Of a stretch of 11,398 nt of DNA, positions 1-6,547 are shown in pieces. Below the pieces are notes generated by a model. The model did not search any database. It saw nothing but the letters and a program-made list of their open reading frames with translations, and was not told the DNA's origin. How positions within the stretch are numbered: the stretch's first letter is position 1; every line of letters starts with the position of its first letter. The DNA is taken from the NCBI GenBank assembly GCA_003558195.1, contig PWMM01000173.1:1-11398 (forward strand). Reading direction: 5' to 3'. Source of the stretch: Syntrophomonadaceae bacterium (GTDB lineage Bacteria; Bacillota; Dethiobacteria; DTU022). A program made the translations under genes and the position numbers.

Positions 1-620
1 ATGCTCGCCCTTACTTTTTCAGGCTCAACCCTTATGATAAGGCCATTACAATCCATGCAACGGCTAAACGGCTTAACTGAACTGTAAAGGTCAAATCGAT
101 CCAAAACCTCTGGAACCTGCTCCCGGGGATCATCTGAGCGTACCAGGTAGCCATGAGAAACCATGGAACGCTTGAGTAATCCTCTGTCACGGGTTAAAAG
201 AATCCGTTTCTCATCAGCCGAAATCATTGCCAGCTCTGCATCATCATAATTATTATTGTAGAGGCTATCAAAGCCTAGCATTCTTAAATAAGCAGCAAGT
301 CGGCCTAAATGGATGTCTAAAACGAATTTTATTTCACGTAACGGCTCAGGTCGAACTTTTAAAAGAGCGGATATATCAAGCGCTTCAAATACAGGGTAGA
401 CACTAATTCGATCATCAACTGCAGGCCTGTATGAAAAATCAACAGATGTACCATTGACAAGGATTAAATCCACCTCGGTGTGAGGAACACCAAGTGCTTC
501 AATCATATCTTTTACCGTTTGGTGAGGGGAAAAATTATAATGAATCGTAACCTGCCGCCAGGCTGGTGGTAAAAAATCATTAAGCTCAGCATAAAAACGC
601 AGATATATTTTAGAAACCAT
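1..620 (-). CDS. ub-Mut7-C putative RNase (PIN-like), 3' end outside window
   Basis: Partial gene of 206 codons, truncated by the left edge. Residues about 4-80 look like the ubiquitin-like domain (ub-Mut7-C, beta-grasp) that precedes the nuclease domain in this family. From about residue 97 the Mut7-C domain follows: FVLDIHLGRLAAYLRMLGFD with D102, then LLTRDRGLLKR with D145, both candidate PIN-type metal ligands. CMDC (C188, C191) is the first half of the C-terminal zinc ribbon; the second half is expected in the roughly 40 missing codons. The ATG at 620 has GAGG 9 bases upstream. The cytoplasmic RNase activity is inferred from the domain family; the cellular target is unknown. Only 81 bases separate it from the broken PilZ gene upstream on the same strand, so they may be co-transcribed. 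Domain assignment is strong, role uncertain. Confidence 0.88.
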   Translation of the reverse strand, partial: MVSKIYLRFYAELNDFLPPAWRQVTIHYNFSPHQTVKDMIEALGVPHTEVDLILVNGTSVDFSYRPAVDDRISVYPVFEALDISALLKVRPEPLREIKFVLDIHLGRLAAYLRMLGFDSLYNNNYDDAELAMISADEKRILLTRDRGLLKRSMVSHGYLVRSDDPREQVPEVLDRFDLYSSVKPFSRCMDCNGLIIRVEPEKVRAS

Positions 621-701
621 AAACCGGTACCTCATTTTTAAGGAATAACTGGGATTAATAATACCGGAAAGGGTTCTAGTTTTATTATTTCATATTATGA
701 T

Positions 702-1404
702 TTATTGATTCATTAATTGACATTGAAAAAGAAAGTTTTTTAAAAGCTCGCGCATTTCTTCTGATATCTCTGTAATCTCAAAAGCCAGGGCCTCTCTATT
801 ATCAGGATTTTCAAATAGAAGCCTTGTGGTTTCGGCGGTAAAGACAAGTTCAGGCTGGCCGGGGATTGAGACTATAATTTTACAATTGGCACCCACTTCC
901 AGGTTTTCAAAGGCTTGGGTACTGTTTTTATCAAATCCCCCCGGCATTGAATTGATGTTAACACAGCACCCGCTCAGGGAAATATCTATCAATCTGCCAG
1001 TGAAAGATAGATCCTGTGTAATAATTGTTACAGGCCGGATCAACTGCAAACCTGGAATAACGGCGCAAAGAGCTGCGTTGAAACTTTTGAGATTTACAAC
1101 ATACCAGGAGATTCATTCCACCTTTGCGTGTTTCAATAACAAAAACACTGGTTATGTAAGATATATCATCCCTGTCCAATTCGCACCACAGAGTCAATTC
1201 CTGTCCTTCTTCGAGGTATACCGGTTTACCTTCATCAACAGGACAATGGATCACCAGGTATTCCTTTTCCAGGTCCTCCACTATGGTTTGATAAGACTTT
1301 CTATTACTATTATCAGACACATATTCCAGAGTTACTCTCGCATTGGGATAAAATAGTCTTTTTAACAAGGCATCTTTTTCTTCAAACAACACTATCAACT
1401 CCAC
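702..1404 (-). pseudogene. PilZ/YcgR-like c-di-GMP effector, broken by a +1 frameshift
   Basis: Two overlapping reading frames together make one YcgR-like protein of about 233 residues. The first frame (GTG at 1404, closing at 958) holds an N-terminal beta-rich flagellar-brake-type domain (residues 1-105) and the start of a PilZ domain with the c-di-GMP motif RRYSR (R114, R118). The second frame (about 1049 to 702) carries the rest, including the D-x-S-x-x-G motif as DISLSG. Removing one T from the TTT codon at 1048-1050 would join them as RRYSRLQLIRPVTI, which fits the family consensus R-x-x-x-R-(V/L)-x-L-x-x-P-V very well. Intact members bind c-di-GMP and modulate motility or envelope functions. 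As it stands, the product ends as a 148-residue protein with a garbled tail. The cause may be a true mutation or a base-call error. The start has only weak Shine-Dalgarno support (GGCAGAG). Confidence 0.8.
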
Positions 1405-1493
1405 ATCTCTGCCATCTGAAGAGATTCTGTACTACAATTTAAAAATCCTGCCTTTATTGCACAACTAAATCAATAATTTATAATAAAAACACA

Positions 1494-1524
1494 ATTATAA
1501 CAAACAGCGCTCAGGATAGAGCAA
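1494..1524 (-). promoter_or_regulatory. Possible promoter for the PilZ gene
   Basis: On the minus strand TTGCTC (1524-1519) precedes a perfect TATAAT (1499-1494), but the spacer is 19 bases, longer than the usual 17. It would give a leader of about 80 bases before the GTG at 1404. The -35 element lies partly inside the inverted repeat 1514-1541, so a bound regulator could block it. Tentative. Confidence 0.35.
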
Positions 1525-1541
1525 TATATGTCTCTCTATCC
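1514..1541. repeat. Perfect 8-bp inverted repeat, possible operator
   Basis: GGATAGAG (1514-1521) and CTCTATCC (1534-1541) are exact inverse complements separated by 12 A+T-rich bases. No T run follows on either strand, so it does not look like an intrinsic terminator. Its position between two divergent genes, and its overlap with a candidate -35 element of the PilZ gene, suit a dimeric regulator site. The cognate protein is unknown. Confidence 0.45.
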
Positions 1542-1714
1542 CATTAAAAGTTTGCTATAAATTTAATGTGCCATCCATAGACAGGAGCTTTATAGATGGT
1601 TTATAATTCAGTTCATAATCAGTTTTTTAATCATCTTTGCAGTATTGCAGTTAGACCGTTTTTAAAACAATATCTGTTATTAAAGTACACCTGGCCGATG
1701 AAAGGAAAAAACCC

Positions 1715-2392
1715 TTGGCAGGACATCAATCAGTCATCAAAACCCCTTACCCAAACATCATTTTTGACCTCGACGGCACTTTAACCGATTCAGCTGATGG
1801 TGTTACTGCTTCAATCAGTTACGCGTTAAAAAAAATGGGGCTTAAGGTAAAAAATGAAGATTTAATAAGTTTTATCGGCCCGCCTTTACAGTCTTCTTTT
1901 ATAAAGATATGCGGTTTTACCGAAAAAGAAATGCTCGATGCTGTCACACACTTTCGAGACTACTACCGGGAAAAAGGCATTTATATTAACAAACTATACC
2001 CCGGGGTAACTAAGCTGCTGGATAATTTATACAGTAATGAGATAAAGATTTACCTGGCCACTTCCAAAGCCACATTTTTTGCAGAAACTATCTTAAAGCA
2101 CTTTAAAATAGACCATTACTTTACTTTTATTGCTGGAGCCACCCTTGATGGTTCAAGAGTAGAAAAGAAAGAAGTCCTCTCATACTTGATAGCCAACAAC
2201 TCCAACATTCATCATAAAAATGCCGTTATGGTCGGTGACCGCAAGCATGATATTATTGGAGCCCAAGCTTTTGGGCTTAACTCTATTGCGGTTACTTATG
2301 GCTATGGCTCAATACAAGAACTAAGTTTGGAAAACCCTGAGCATATAGTTCATTCAGTGCCTGAACTGGAAAAGGTGCTTACAGGCATTTAG
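1715..2392 (+). CDS. HAD-superfamily hydrolase, phosphoglycolate phosphatase / 5'-nucleotidase-like
   Basis: A 225-residue cytoplasmic phosphatase of HAD subfamily IA (Gph/COG0546 type). Motif I is FDLDGTLTDS with nucleophile D18 and acid/base D20; the residues after it (DSADGVTASISYALKKMG) begin the alpha-helical cap. Motif II is LATSKA (T116/S117), the motif III lysine is in RVEKKE (K151/K152), and motif IV is MVGDRKHDIIGA (D175, D179). The length is normal for the family. The TTG at 1715 is chosen because AAGGA (1702-1706) lies 8 bases upstream and no in-frame ATG or GTG precedes motif I. Close relatives act on phosphoglycolate, nucleoside monophosphates or pyrophosphate, so the substrate cannot be fixed here. 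It stands alone: 199 bases lie before the next gene. A weak A+T hairpin (2391-2409) overlaps the stop codon but lacks a T tract. Confidence 0.88.
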   Translation: MAGHQSVIKTPYPNIIFDLDGTLTDSADGVTASISYALKKMGLKVKNEDLISFIGPPLQSSFIKICGFTEKEMLDAVTHFRDYYREKGIYINKLYPGVTKLLDNLYSNEIKIYLATSKATFFAETILKHFKIDHYFTFIAGATLDGSRVEKKEVLSYLIANNSNIHHKNAVMVGDRKHDIIGAQAFGLNSIAVTYGYGSIQELSLENPEHIVHSVPELEKVLTGI

Positions 2393-2528
2393 CAATATTT
2401 AAAATTGCTCACTTCAGTAAAGTTTTTGATAAGCAAAGGCAGCTATTATTCTCAAAACCATACAAATATAAACGCCTTAAAACTTTAAAGGGCTTCCAGA
2501 AACTAACCTGAAACGAGTATTTTCTCAC

Positions 2529-2557
2529 TTTATCAATCAAAACAATTATTATATAAT
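2529..2557 (+). promoter_or_regulatory. Candidate sigma-A promoter of the SLC13 permease gene
   Basis: A perfect -10 TATAAT (2552-2557) is preceded at 17 bases by a poor -35, TTTATC (2529-2534). Transcription would begin near 2564, inside the inverted repeat described next. The -10 is convincing and the -35 is not, which would fit a regulated promoter. Confidence 0.45.
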
Positions 2558-2558
2558 A

Positions 2559-2584
2559 TTGATAATATTTATAATCATTATCAA
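2559..2584 (+). promoter_or_regulatory. PerR/Fur-like operator before the SLC13 permease gene
   Basis: TTATAATCATTATCA (2569-2583) matches the B. subtilis PerR box TTATAATNATTATAA at all but one position, and equally well the Fur 7-1-7 box TGATAATNATTATCA. It lies in a larger inverted repeat with arms TTGATAAT (2559-2566) and ATTATCAA (2577-2584). A further half-site, TTATCAA, lies at 2530-2536. The site overlaps or follows the predicted transcription start, so binding should repress. Which Fur-family protein (PerR, Fur or Zur) binds cannot be told from sequence, and the A+T-rich background raises the chance of a fortuitous match. Confidence 0.5.
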
Positions 2585-2597
2585 ATAAGGTGTGGCA

Positions 2598-3971
2598 TTG
2601 AGTTTAGAACATGTATTAGTATGGTCAATTCTATTCATTGTGCTGGCCCTCATCGCATCTGGAAAAAGCAGGATGGACCTGGCTGCAATGGGCGGTCTGG
2701 TTATTTTAGGGTTAGCCGGTATTGCGCCTCCTCAAGTTATTTTTTCCGGGTTTGGCAATCCAGCTCTAGCCACAATTATCGCTGTTTTTTTAGTTAGCCA
2801 GGGAATTGTTGATTCAAAAGTGCTAAGAGGCTTAGGACAGGCTTTGGCAGAGAAACTGCATTCTTTGCATGCACAGGTTTTAAGCATTGCTGCTGTGGGA
2901 TCATTGCTTTCTGCCTTTATGAATAATGTAGGGGCTATTGGGTTAATGTTGCCCACAGCGGTCAGAATGGCAAAGCGTTACGGCGCGTTACCAGGAAGTT
3001 TTGGTTTGCCACTGGCTATGGCTTCAATTCTCGGGGGAACTATTACACTAATCGGTAGCGCACCCAATATCATCATCGCCTCATTTATGCATTCTGCTAC
3101 AGGGCATTCTTTTAAAATGTTTGACTTCGCCCCACACGGTTTTGCAATGCTGTTCATAGCATTTATTTTACTCGCTTTATGTAGATCTTGCGGCTTTAAC
3201 CCTGGAGCTGACCATACGATCAGGGATAACAAAGTAAAAAAGTCAAAAACTCCAAACCAGGATGATCAAATAGATTTTTGTAACTTAAATAGTAACGGTA
3301 AAACCTTTAATAAAACAGCGAGTATTTCAACTTACGAAGAAGCCAGCGAGGATTTGACAGAAAGAATTATTTTTTCCCCTTTTTCTTCACCGCCCAAAAA
3401 AATCACTTTATTCATAATGCTCATAGCTGTCTTCGCAGTCAGCCTGGGCCTTATACATCCCGCTTACGGCTTCGGAAGTGCTGCAATACTGCTTATTGCC
3501 TTAAAAATACTTTCTCCCGATTCTGCTTATAAAAATATTGATTTGAAGATAGTCTTTTTTTTAGGCAGTATGCTGGGTATTGGTAAGGTTCTAGAACATA
3601 GTGGGGCCCTAGATTTATTATCAACATCTTTAGCAAATTTAACGAAGGGCCTGGAGCCATTTTGGCTGATACTAGTTATTGTAGTTATATCATCGTTATT
3701 ATCAAACGCCATAAATAATTCAGCAGCAGCAGTGTTTATGGCTCCCCTTGCTATCGCTATGGCTGCTGAAGGATCTTTATCCACAGCAGCCGCTTTGATG
3801 GCCACAGCAGCCGGATCCAATCTTACCTTACTGCTGCCAACTCATCAGGCTACTTTAATGGTAATGAGCAAAGCCCCGTTTCCAGTTGGCTCATTTTTCC
3901 GGTTCGGTCTTATTGTTAGTTTGTTTTGTTTTTTATCAGCAACTGTAGTTATAACGATGGTATGGCAATAA
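2598..3971 (+). CDS. SLC13/DASS (CitMHS-type) anion permease
   Basis: A 457-residue integral membrane protein with about 10-12 hydrophobic segments in two homologous halves. The first half carries SAFMNNVGAIGLMLP (NN at 109-110) and GGTITLIGSAPNIIIAS (GSAPN at 153-157); the second carries LLSNAINNSAAAVFMAP and AAGSNLTLLLPTHQATL. These paired helical-hairpin motifs bind sodium and anion in SLC13-type carriers. FKMFDFAPHG before the central loop is typical of the sulfate/anion-type bacterial subgroup. The central loop (about residues 200-268) is hydrophilic and lacks the TrkA-C domains that many of these proteins carry. The TTG at 2598 is preferred: AAGG (2587-2590) lies 7 bases upstream, whereas the in-frame GTG at 2592 is only one base from it. 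Placement ahead of a persulfide dioxygenase operon suggests sulfate, sulfite or thiosulfate as substrate, but dicarboxylates or other anions remain possible. Confidence 0.82.
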   Translation: MSLEHVLVWSILFIVLALIASGKSRMDLAAMGGLVILGLAGIAPPQVIFSGFGNPALATIIAVFLVSQGIVDSKVLRGLGQALAEKLHSLHAQVLSIAAVGSLLSAFMNNVGAIGLMLPTAVRMAKRYGALPGSFGLPLAMASILGGTITLIGSAPNIIIASFMHSATGHSFKMFDFAPHGFAMLFIAFILLALCRSCGFNPGADHTIRDNKVKKSKTPNQDDQIDFCNLNSNGKTFNKTASISTYEEASEDLTERIIFSPFSSPPKKITLFIMLIAVFAVSLGLIHPAYGFGSAAILLIALKILSPDSAYKNIDLKIVFFLGSMLGIGKVLEHSGALDLLSTSLANLTKGLEPFWLILVIVVISSLLSNAINNSAAAVFMAPLAIAMAAEGSLSTAAALMATAAGSNLTLLLPTHQATLMVMSKAPFPVGSFFRFGLIVSLFCFLSATVVITMVWQ

Positions 3972-4009
3972 TATGTAAACAAAATAAGGCAATCAATGGT
4001 AAAATGGAG

Positions 4010-4038
4010 TTGAAAGATACAATTTAAGCTTGTTTAAT
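4010..4038 (+). promoter_or_regulatory. Promoter of the cstB-yeeE operon
   Basis: TTGAAA (4010-4015), a 17-base spacer and TTTAAT (4033-4038) each match the sigma-A consensus at five of six positions. Transcription would start near 4045 and give a short leader carrying the strong GGAGGAG site (4054-4060) before the ATG at 4067. The operon can therefore be expressed independently of the permease gene upstream. I found no copy of the S. aureus CstR operator. Confidence 0.6.
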
Positions 4039-4066
4039 AACTTTTTAATTGAAGGAGGAGTAAATA

Positions 4067-5452
4067 ATGCATTTTGCTCAAATCTATACCCCGGGCATAG
4101 CTCAATGCTCTTATGTCATTGGCAGTGGAAAGAAATGCCTGGTTGTCGATCCTGTCCGTAATATAGAACCCTACCTTGCTAAAGCGAAAGAATTTAACAT
4201 GGAAATTGCAGCAATTGTTGAAACGCACCTGCATGCTGATTTTGTTTCTGGACACATGGAATTAGCTGATAAAACGGGAGCAAAGATATATGCCCCTAAA
4301 ATTGGTAACTGTAACTTTCCTCATCATGCTTTAGACGACGAAGAAGAGTTTACGCTAGAAAATTTACATTTTAAAATGTTTGAGACCCCTGGTCATACCC
4401 CGGACTGTACCATTCTTGTCGTAACCGACCTCGAAAGAGGAGATGAACCGGTTATGGTATTCACCGGTGACACCCTGCTTATAGGTGATGTTGGAAGACC
4501 TGATCTTTTCCCAAACCGGGAAGAGGAACTGGCAGAAAAGCTATTTGAAAGTATTAAAAGAATCAAAGAGTTGCCGGATCATGTTGAAGTCTATCCGGCG
4601 CATGGCATGGGTTCTTTATGTGGAAGAGCTTTATCGGCAAAATTATGGAGCACCATTGGAACCGAAAAGAAACTAAACTATGCCCTTCAACACGAGGACC
4701 TGGAAGAATTTAAAAAAGACCTGCTTACTGATATGCCAGACGCGCCCGATCATTTCGCACGCTGCACGGAAATCAACCGGGATGGGCCGGTTTTATTAAA
4801 AAACACCATGCAGACCAAACCTTTAAAACCCTTTGAAATAGCTGAAGCTGTTGAAGGAGGAGGTTACTCGATTATCGATGTCCGAACCTATCACTCTTTT
4901 GCCGCAGCGCATATACCCGGTTCTTATAGCATCAGCAAGCACGGCAACCTGCCAACTTTTGCCGGATGGGTCATACCACCCGAAGATAAATTGATTTTGG
5001 TGCTTGATCATCAAGATACCCTGGAAAAACTCAAAGATGCTTTTTACATGGTAGGCCTGGATAACCTGGCTGGATTCCTGGAAGGTTCCATAGAGAGCTG
5101 GATTAACAGCGGCTTATTAACCAGCAATGTGGAAACTCTTTCCGTCCATAAGTTACATAATCTCATGGAAAAATATTCAGTGCTTGCTCTTGATAATCGG
5201 TCTAAGAGTGAGCATAAGGAAACTTATATCCGTGATACAATTAATGCTCCCACTCCAGATATAAGACATCGCTATAAAGAATGGGACCCAGAAAAGCCGG
5301 TTGTTGTTTTATGCAATACCAGTAATCGCTCCATGACAGCAGCAAGCCTTTTAAAACAAAGAAATTTTAAAAGAGTCTTGAATGTTGTAGGAGGAACTAC
5401 TGCCTGGTACGCTGCTGGCTTCCCTCTACAATCTGGTGGTGAAGATTTATGA
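4067..5452 (+). CDS. cstB: CstB-like persulfide dioxygenase / rhodanese fusion
   Basis: A 461-residue cytoplasmic enzyme in three parts. Residues 1-245 are an ETHE1-type metallo-beta-lactamase fold: THLHADFVSGH (H54, H56, D58), TPGHTPD (H110), FTGDTL (D135) and YPAHG (H179). H54, H110 and D135 correspond to the mononuclear iron ligands of ETHE1. The F after HLHAD replaces the fourth histidine of dinuclear hydrolases, as usual in this subfamily. Residues about 253-350 form a rhodanese-like domain whose active-site position reads VLDHQD, with no cysteine. Residues about 358-456 form a second rhodanese domain with VLCNTSNRS (C416). This order, pseudo-rhodanese then active rhodanese, is that of staphylococcal CstB, which oxidises persulfides to sulfite and joins sulfite with persulfide sulfur to give thiosulfate. 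The start has an excellent GGAGGAG site. The stop overlaps the next ATG, indicating translational coupling with the YeeE-type transporter. Confidence 0.9.
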   Translation: MHFAQIYTPGIAQCSYVIGSGKKCLVVDPVRNIEPYLAKAKEFNMEIAAIVETHLHADFVSGHMELADKTGAKIYAPKIGNCNFPHHALDDEEEFTLENLHFKMFETPGHTPDCTILVVTDLERGDEPVMVFTGDTLLIGDVGRPDLFPNREEELAEKLFESIKRIKELPDHVEVYPAHGMGSLCGRALSAKLWSTIGTEKKLNYALQHEDLEEFKKDLLTDMPDAPDHFARCTEINRDGPVLLKNTMQTKPLKPFEIAEAVEGGGYSIIDVRTYHSFAAAHIPGSYSISKHGNLPTFAGWVIPPEDKLILVLDHQDTLEKLKDAFYMVGLDNLAGFLEGSIESWINSGLLTSNVETLSVHKLHNLMEKYSVLALDNRSKSEHKETYIRDTINAPTPDIRHRYKEWDPEKPVVVLCNTSNRSMTAASLLKQRNFKRVLNVVGGTTAWYAAGFPLQSGGEDL

Positions 5453-5979
5453 TATTAGAGATATACAGTAATATATTTATCAACCCCTGGCCTTACTGGG
5501 CCGGGGGTATTATCATCGGCTTACTCGTACCCTTGCTCTATTATTATTACAATACTGCACTGGGGGTCTCAACCGGTTATGGAAACCTGGTAAAAATTTT
5601 GCTTCCGGCTGGAAAGCTTAAATGGATCCAGGAAAAATATCCAGATCCCTGGAACTGGAGAGTCTATTTTATTGCCGGAATTATTCTTGGCGGCTTCATT
5701 TCCTCCACCCTCTCAGGTAATTTCGGATTTACTCTTGATATGGGCCGCTTTACTACACTGGTCGGCTGGCCAACTATAGCTGGCGTTATTTATTTTTTTA
5801 GTGGTGGACTTTTACTGGGGCTTGGTGCCCGCATTGCTGGCGGTTGTACTTCAGGGCACAGTATCCACGGTATAGCCAACCTGCATGGTTCTAGTATCCT
5901 GGTTACAATTTTTTTCTTGATTGGTGGAATAATTGCCGCTAACCTGGTTCAAGCTGTTCTAATGGGAGGGAATTGGTGA
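5449..5979 (+). CDS. YeeE/YedE-family sulfur transporter, N-half-type subunit
   Basis: A 176-residue membrane protein with about five hydrophobic segments. The signature GARIAGGCTSGHSIHG (C133) is the conserved cysteine motif of YeeE/YedE proteins, in which cysteines along the channel handle thiosulfate or related sulfur species. It corresponds to one half of the single-chain TsuA/YeeE transporter; the next gene supplies the other half, as in PmpA/PmpB-type pairs found beside persulfide dioxygenases. Its ATG overlaps the cstB stop (ATGA), and its TGA overlaps the following ATG (TGATG), so all three genes are tightly coupled. Direction of flow and exact substrate (thiosulfate, sulfite, polysulfide) cannot be read from the sequence. 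Confidence 0.85.
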   Translation: MILEIYSNIFINPWPYWAGGIIIGLLVPLLYYYYNTALGVSTGYGNLVKILLPAGKLKWIQEKYPDPWNWRVYFIAGIILGGFISSTLSGNFGFTLDMGRFTTLVGWPTIAGVIYFFSGGLLLGLGARIAGGCTSGHSIHGIANLHGSSILVTIFFLIGGIIAANLVQAVLMGGNW

Positions 5980-6395
5980 TGAATAAAAATCTGGGATTTT
6001 TAGGATTTGGTACCCTCTTTGGATTTGTATTAAGCAGGACCGGCGCTTCTGATTATGACCTAATTGTAGGCATGTTCATAGGCTATGATTATACCCTGGT
6101 TGGAGTCATTGGCACAGCCATAATCACCGGGGCTATAGGAATGCGTATTTTGAATAAATTTAAACACCCGGTCAAGAACGGAGAGCCACTTAAGGTAAAG
6201 GCTAAAGAGTTAAGCCGCTGGAGCATTCTTGGAGCGGGCATATTTGGCCTTGGCTGGGGTATAACCGGGGCTTGCCCGGGGACAGTTCTGGCCCAACTGG
6301 GAGAAGGAAAAATATACGGGTTTTTTTCCTTTATCGGCATGATCTTCGGAACTTACCTTTACGCCAGGCTCAAGGAAAAATATCCCTTGCTATAA
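5979..6395 (+). CDS. YeeE/YedE-family (DUF6691-type) sulfur transporter, second subunit
   Basis: A 138-residue membrane protein with about four hydrophobic segments. FGFVLSRTGASDYD near the N-terminus and GWGITGACPGTVLAQLGEG (C99) are hallmarks of the small YeeE/YedE partner. GACPGT mirrors GGCTSGH of the upstream subunit, so each chain provides one conserved cysteine motif. The ATG at 5979 is chosen over in-frame TTG (5973) and GTG (5976) because GGGAGGG (5964-5970) lies 8 bases before it and it overlaps the preceding TGA. It is the last gene of the operon. The 152 bases to the convergent formamidase gene show no clear intrinsic terminator. Function as a heteromeric sulfur channel is inferred from family and neighbours. 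Confidence 0.83.
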   Translation: MNKNLGFLGFGTLFGFVLSRTGASDYDLIVGMFIGYDYTLVGVIGTAIITGAIGMRILNKFKHPVKNGEPLKVKAKELSRWSILGAGIFGLGWGITGACPGTVLAQLGEGKIYGFFSFIGMIFGTYLYARLKEKYPLL

Positions 6396-6547
6396 CTTTA
6401 AAAGCAGGGGGAAAAAAGGTAGGGGTTATTGTCAATTACGGCAAGGAAACCGGTACGATAAACATCTACCTCAGAATAGTTTTAAGTAAAAAGCCGTATC
6501 AACAACTCCACTCTCTTAGTACACTGTCTTTTATTACATGCTAGCGG

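Larger units (their letters stand above)
1405..1714. other. Divergent intergenic region between PilZ and HAD genes
   Basis: 310 bases with no convincing gene, very rich in A+T. It contains an 8-bp perfect inverted repeat (1514-1541) and a possible minus-strand promoter, listed separately. A short frame on the plus strand (ATG at 1596 after GGAG, 62 codons, ending at 1784 inside the HAD gene) resembles nothing I recognise and could at most be a leader peptide. No confident promoter for the HAD gene is visible. Confidence 0.6.

Noticed and set aside
826..1356. 176-codon plus-strand frame opposite the PilZ gene
   Set aside because: It is antisense to two frames that carry conserved PilZ motifs, and its own sequence shows no family signal.
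1596..1784. 62-codon plus-strand frame with GGAG and ATG ahead of the HAD gene
   Set aside because: No recognisable domain, overlaps the start of a clear HAD protein in another frame, and sits in A+T-rich DNA where such frames arise by chance. A leader peptide is not excluded.
2391..2409. Hairpin AGCAAT/ATTGCT at the end of the HAD gene as terminator
   Set aside because: The stem is A+T-rich, overlaps the stop codon and is not followed by a T tract.
3972..4066. CstR-type operator before cstB
   Set aside because: No sequence resembling the staphylococcal CstR site and no convincing palindrome besides the promoter itself.
4217..4260. HLHADF as a damaged metallo-beta-lactamase metal motif
   Set aside because: The ETHE1/CstB subfamily uses a mononuclear iron site with ligands H54, H110 and D135, so loss of the fourth histidine is normal here.
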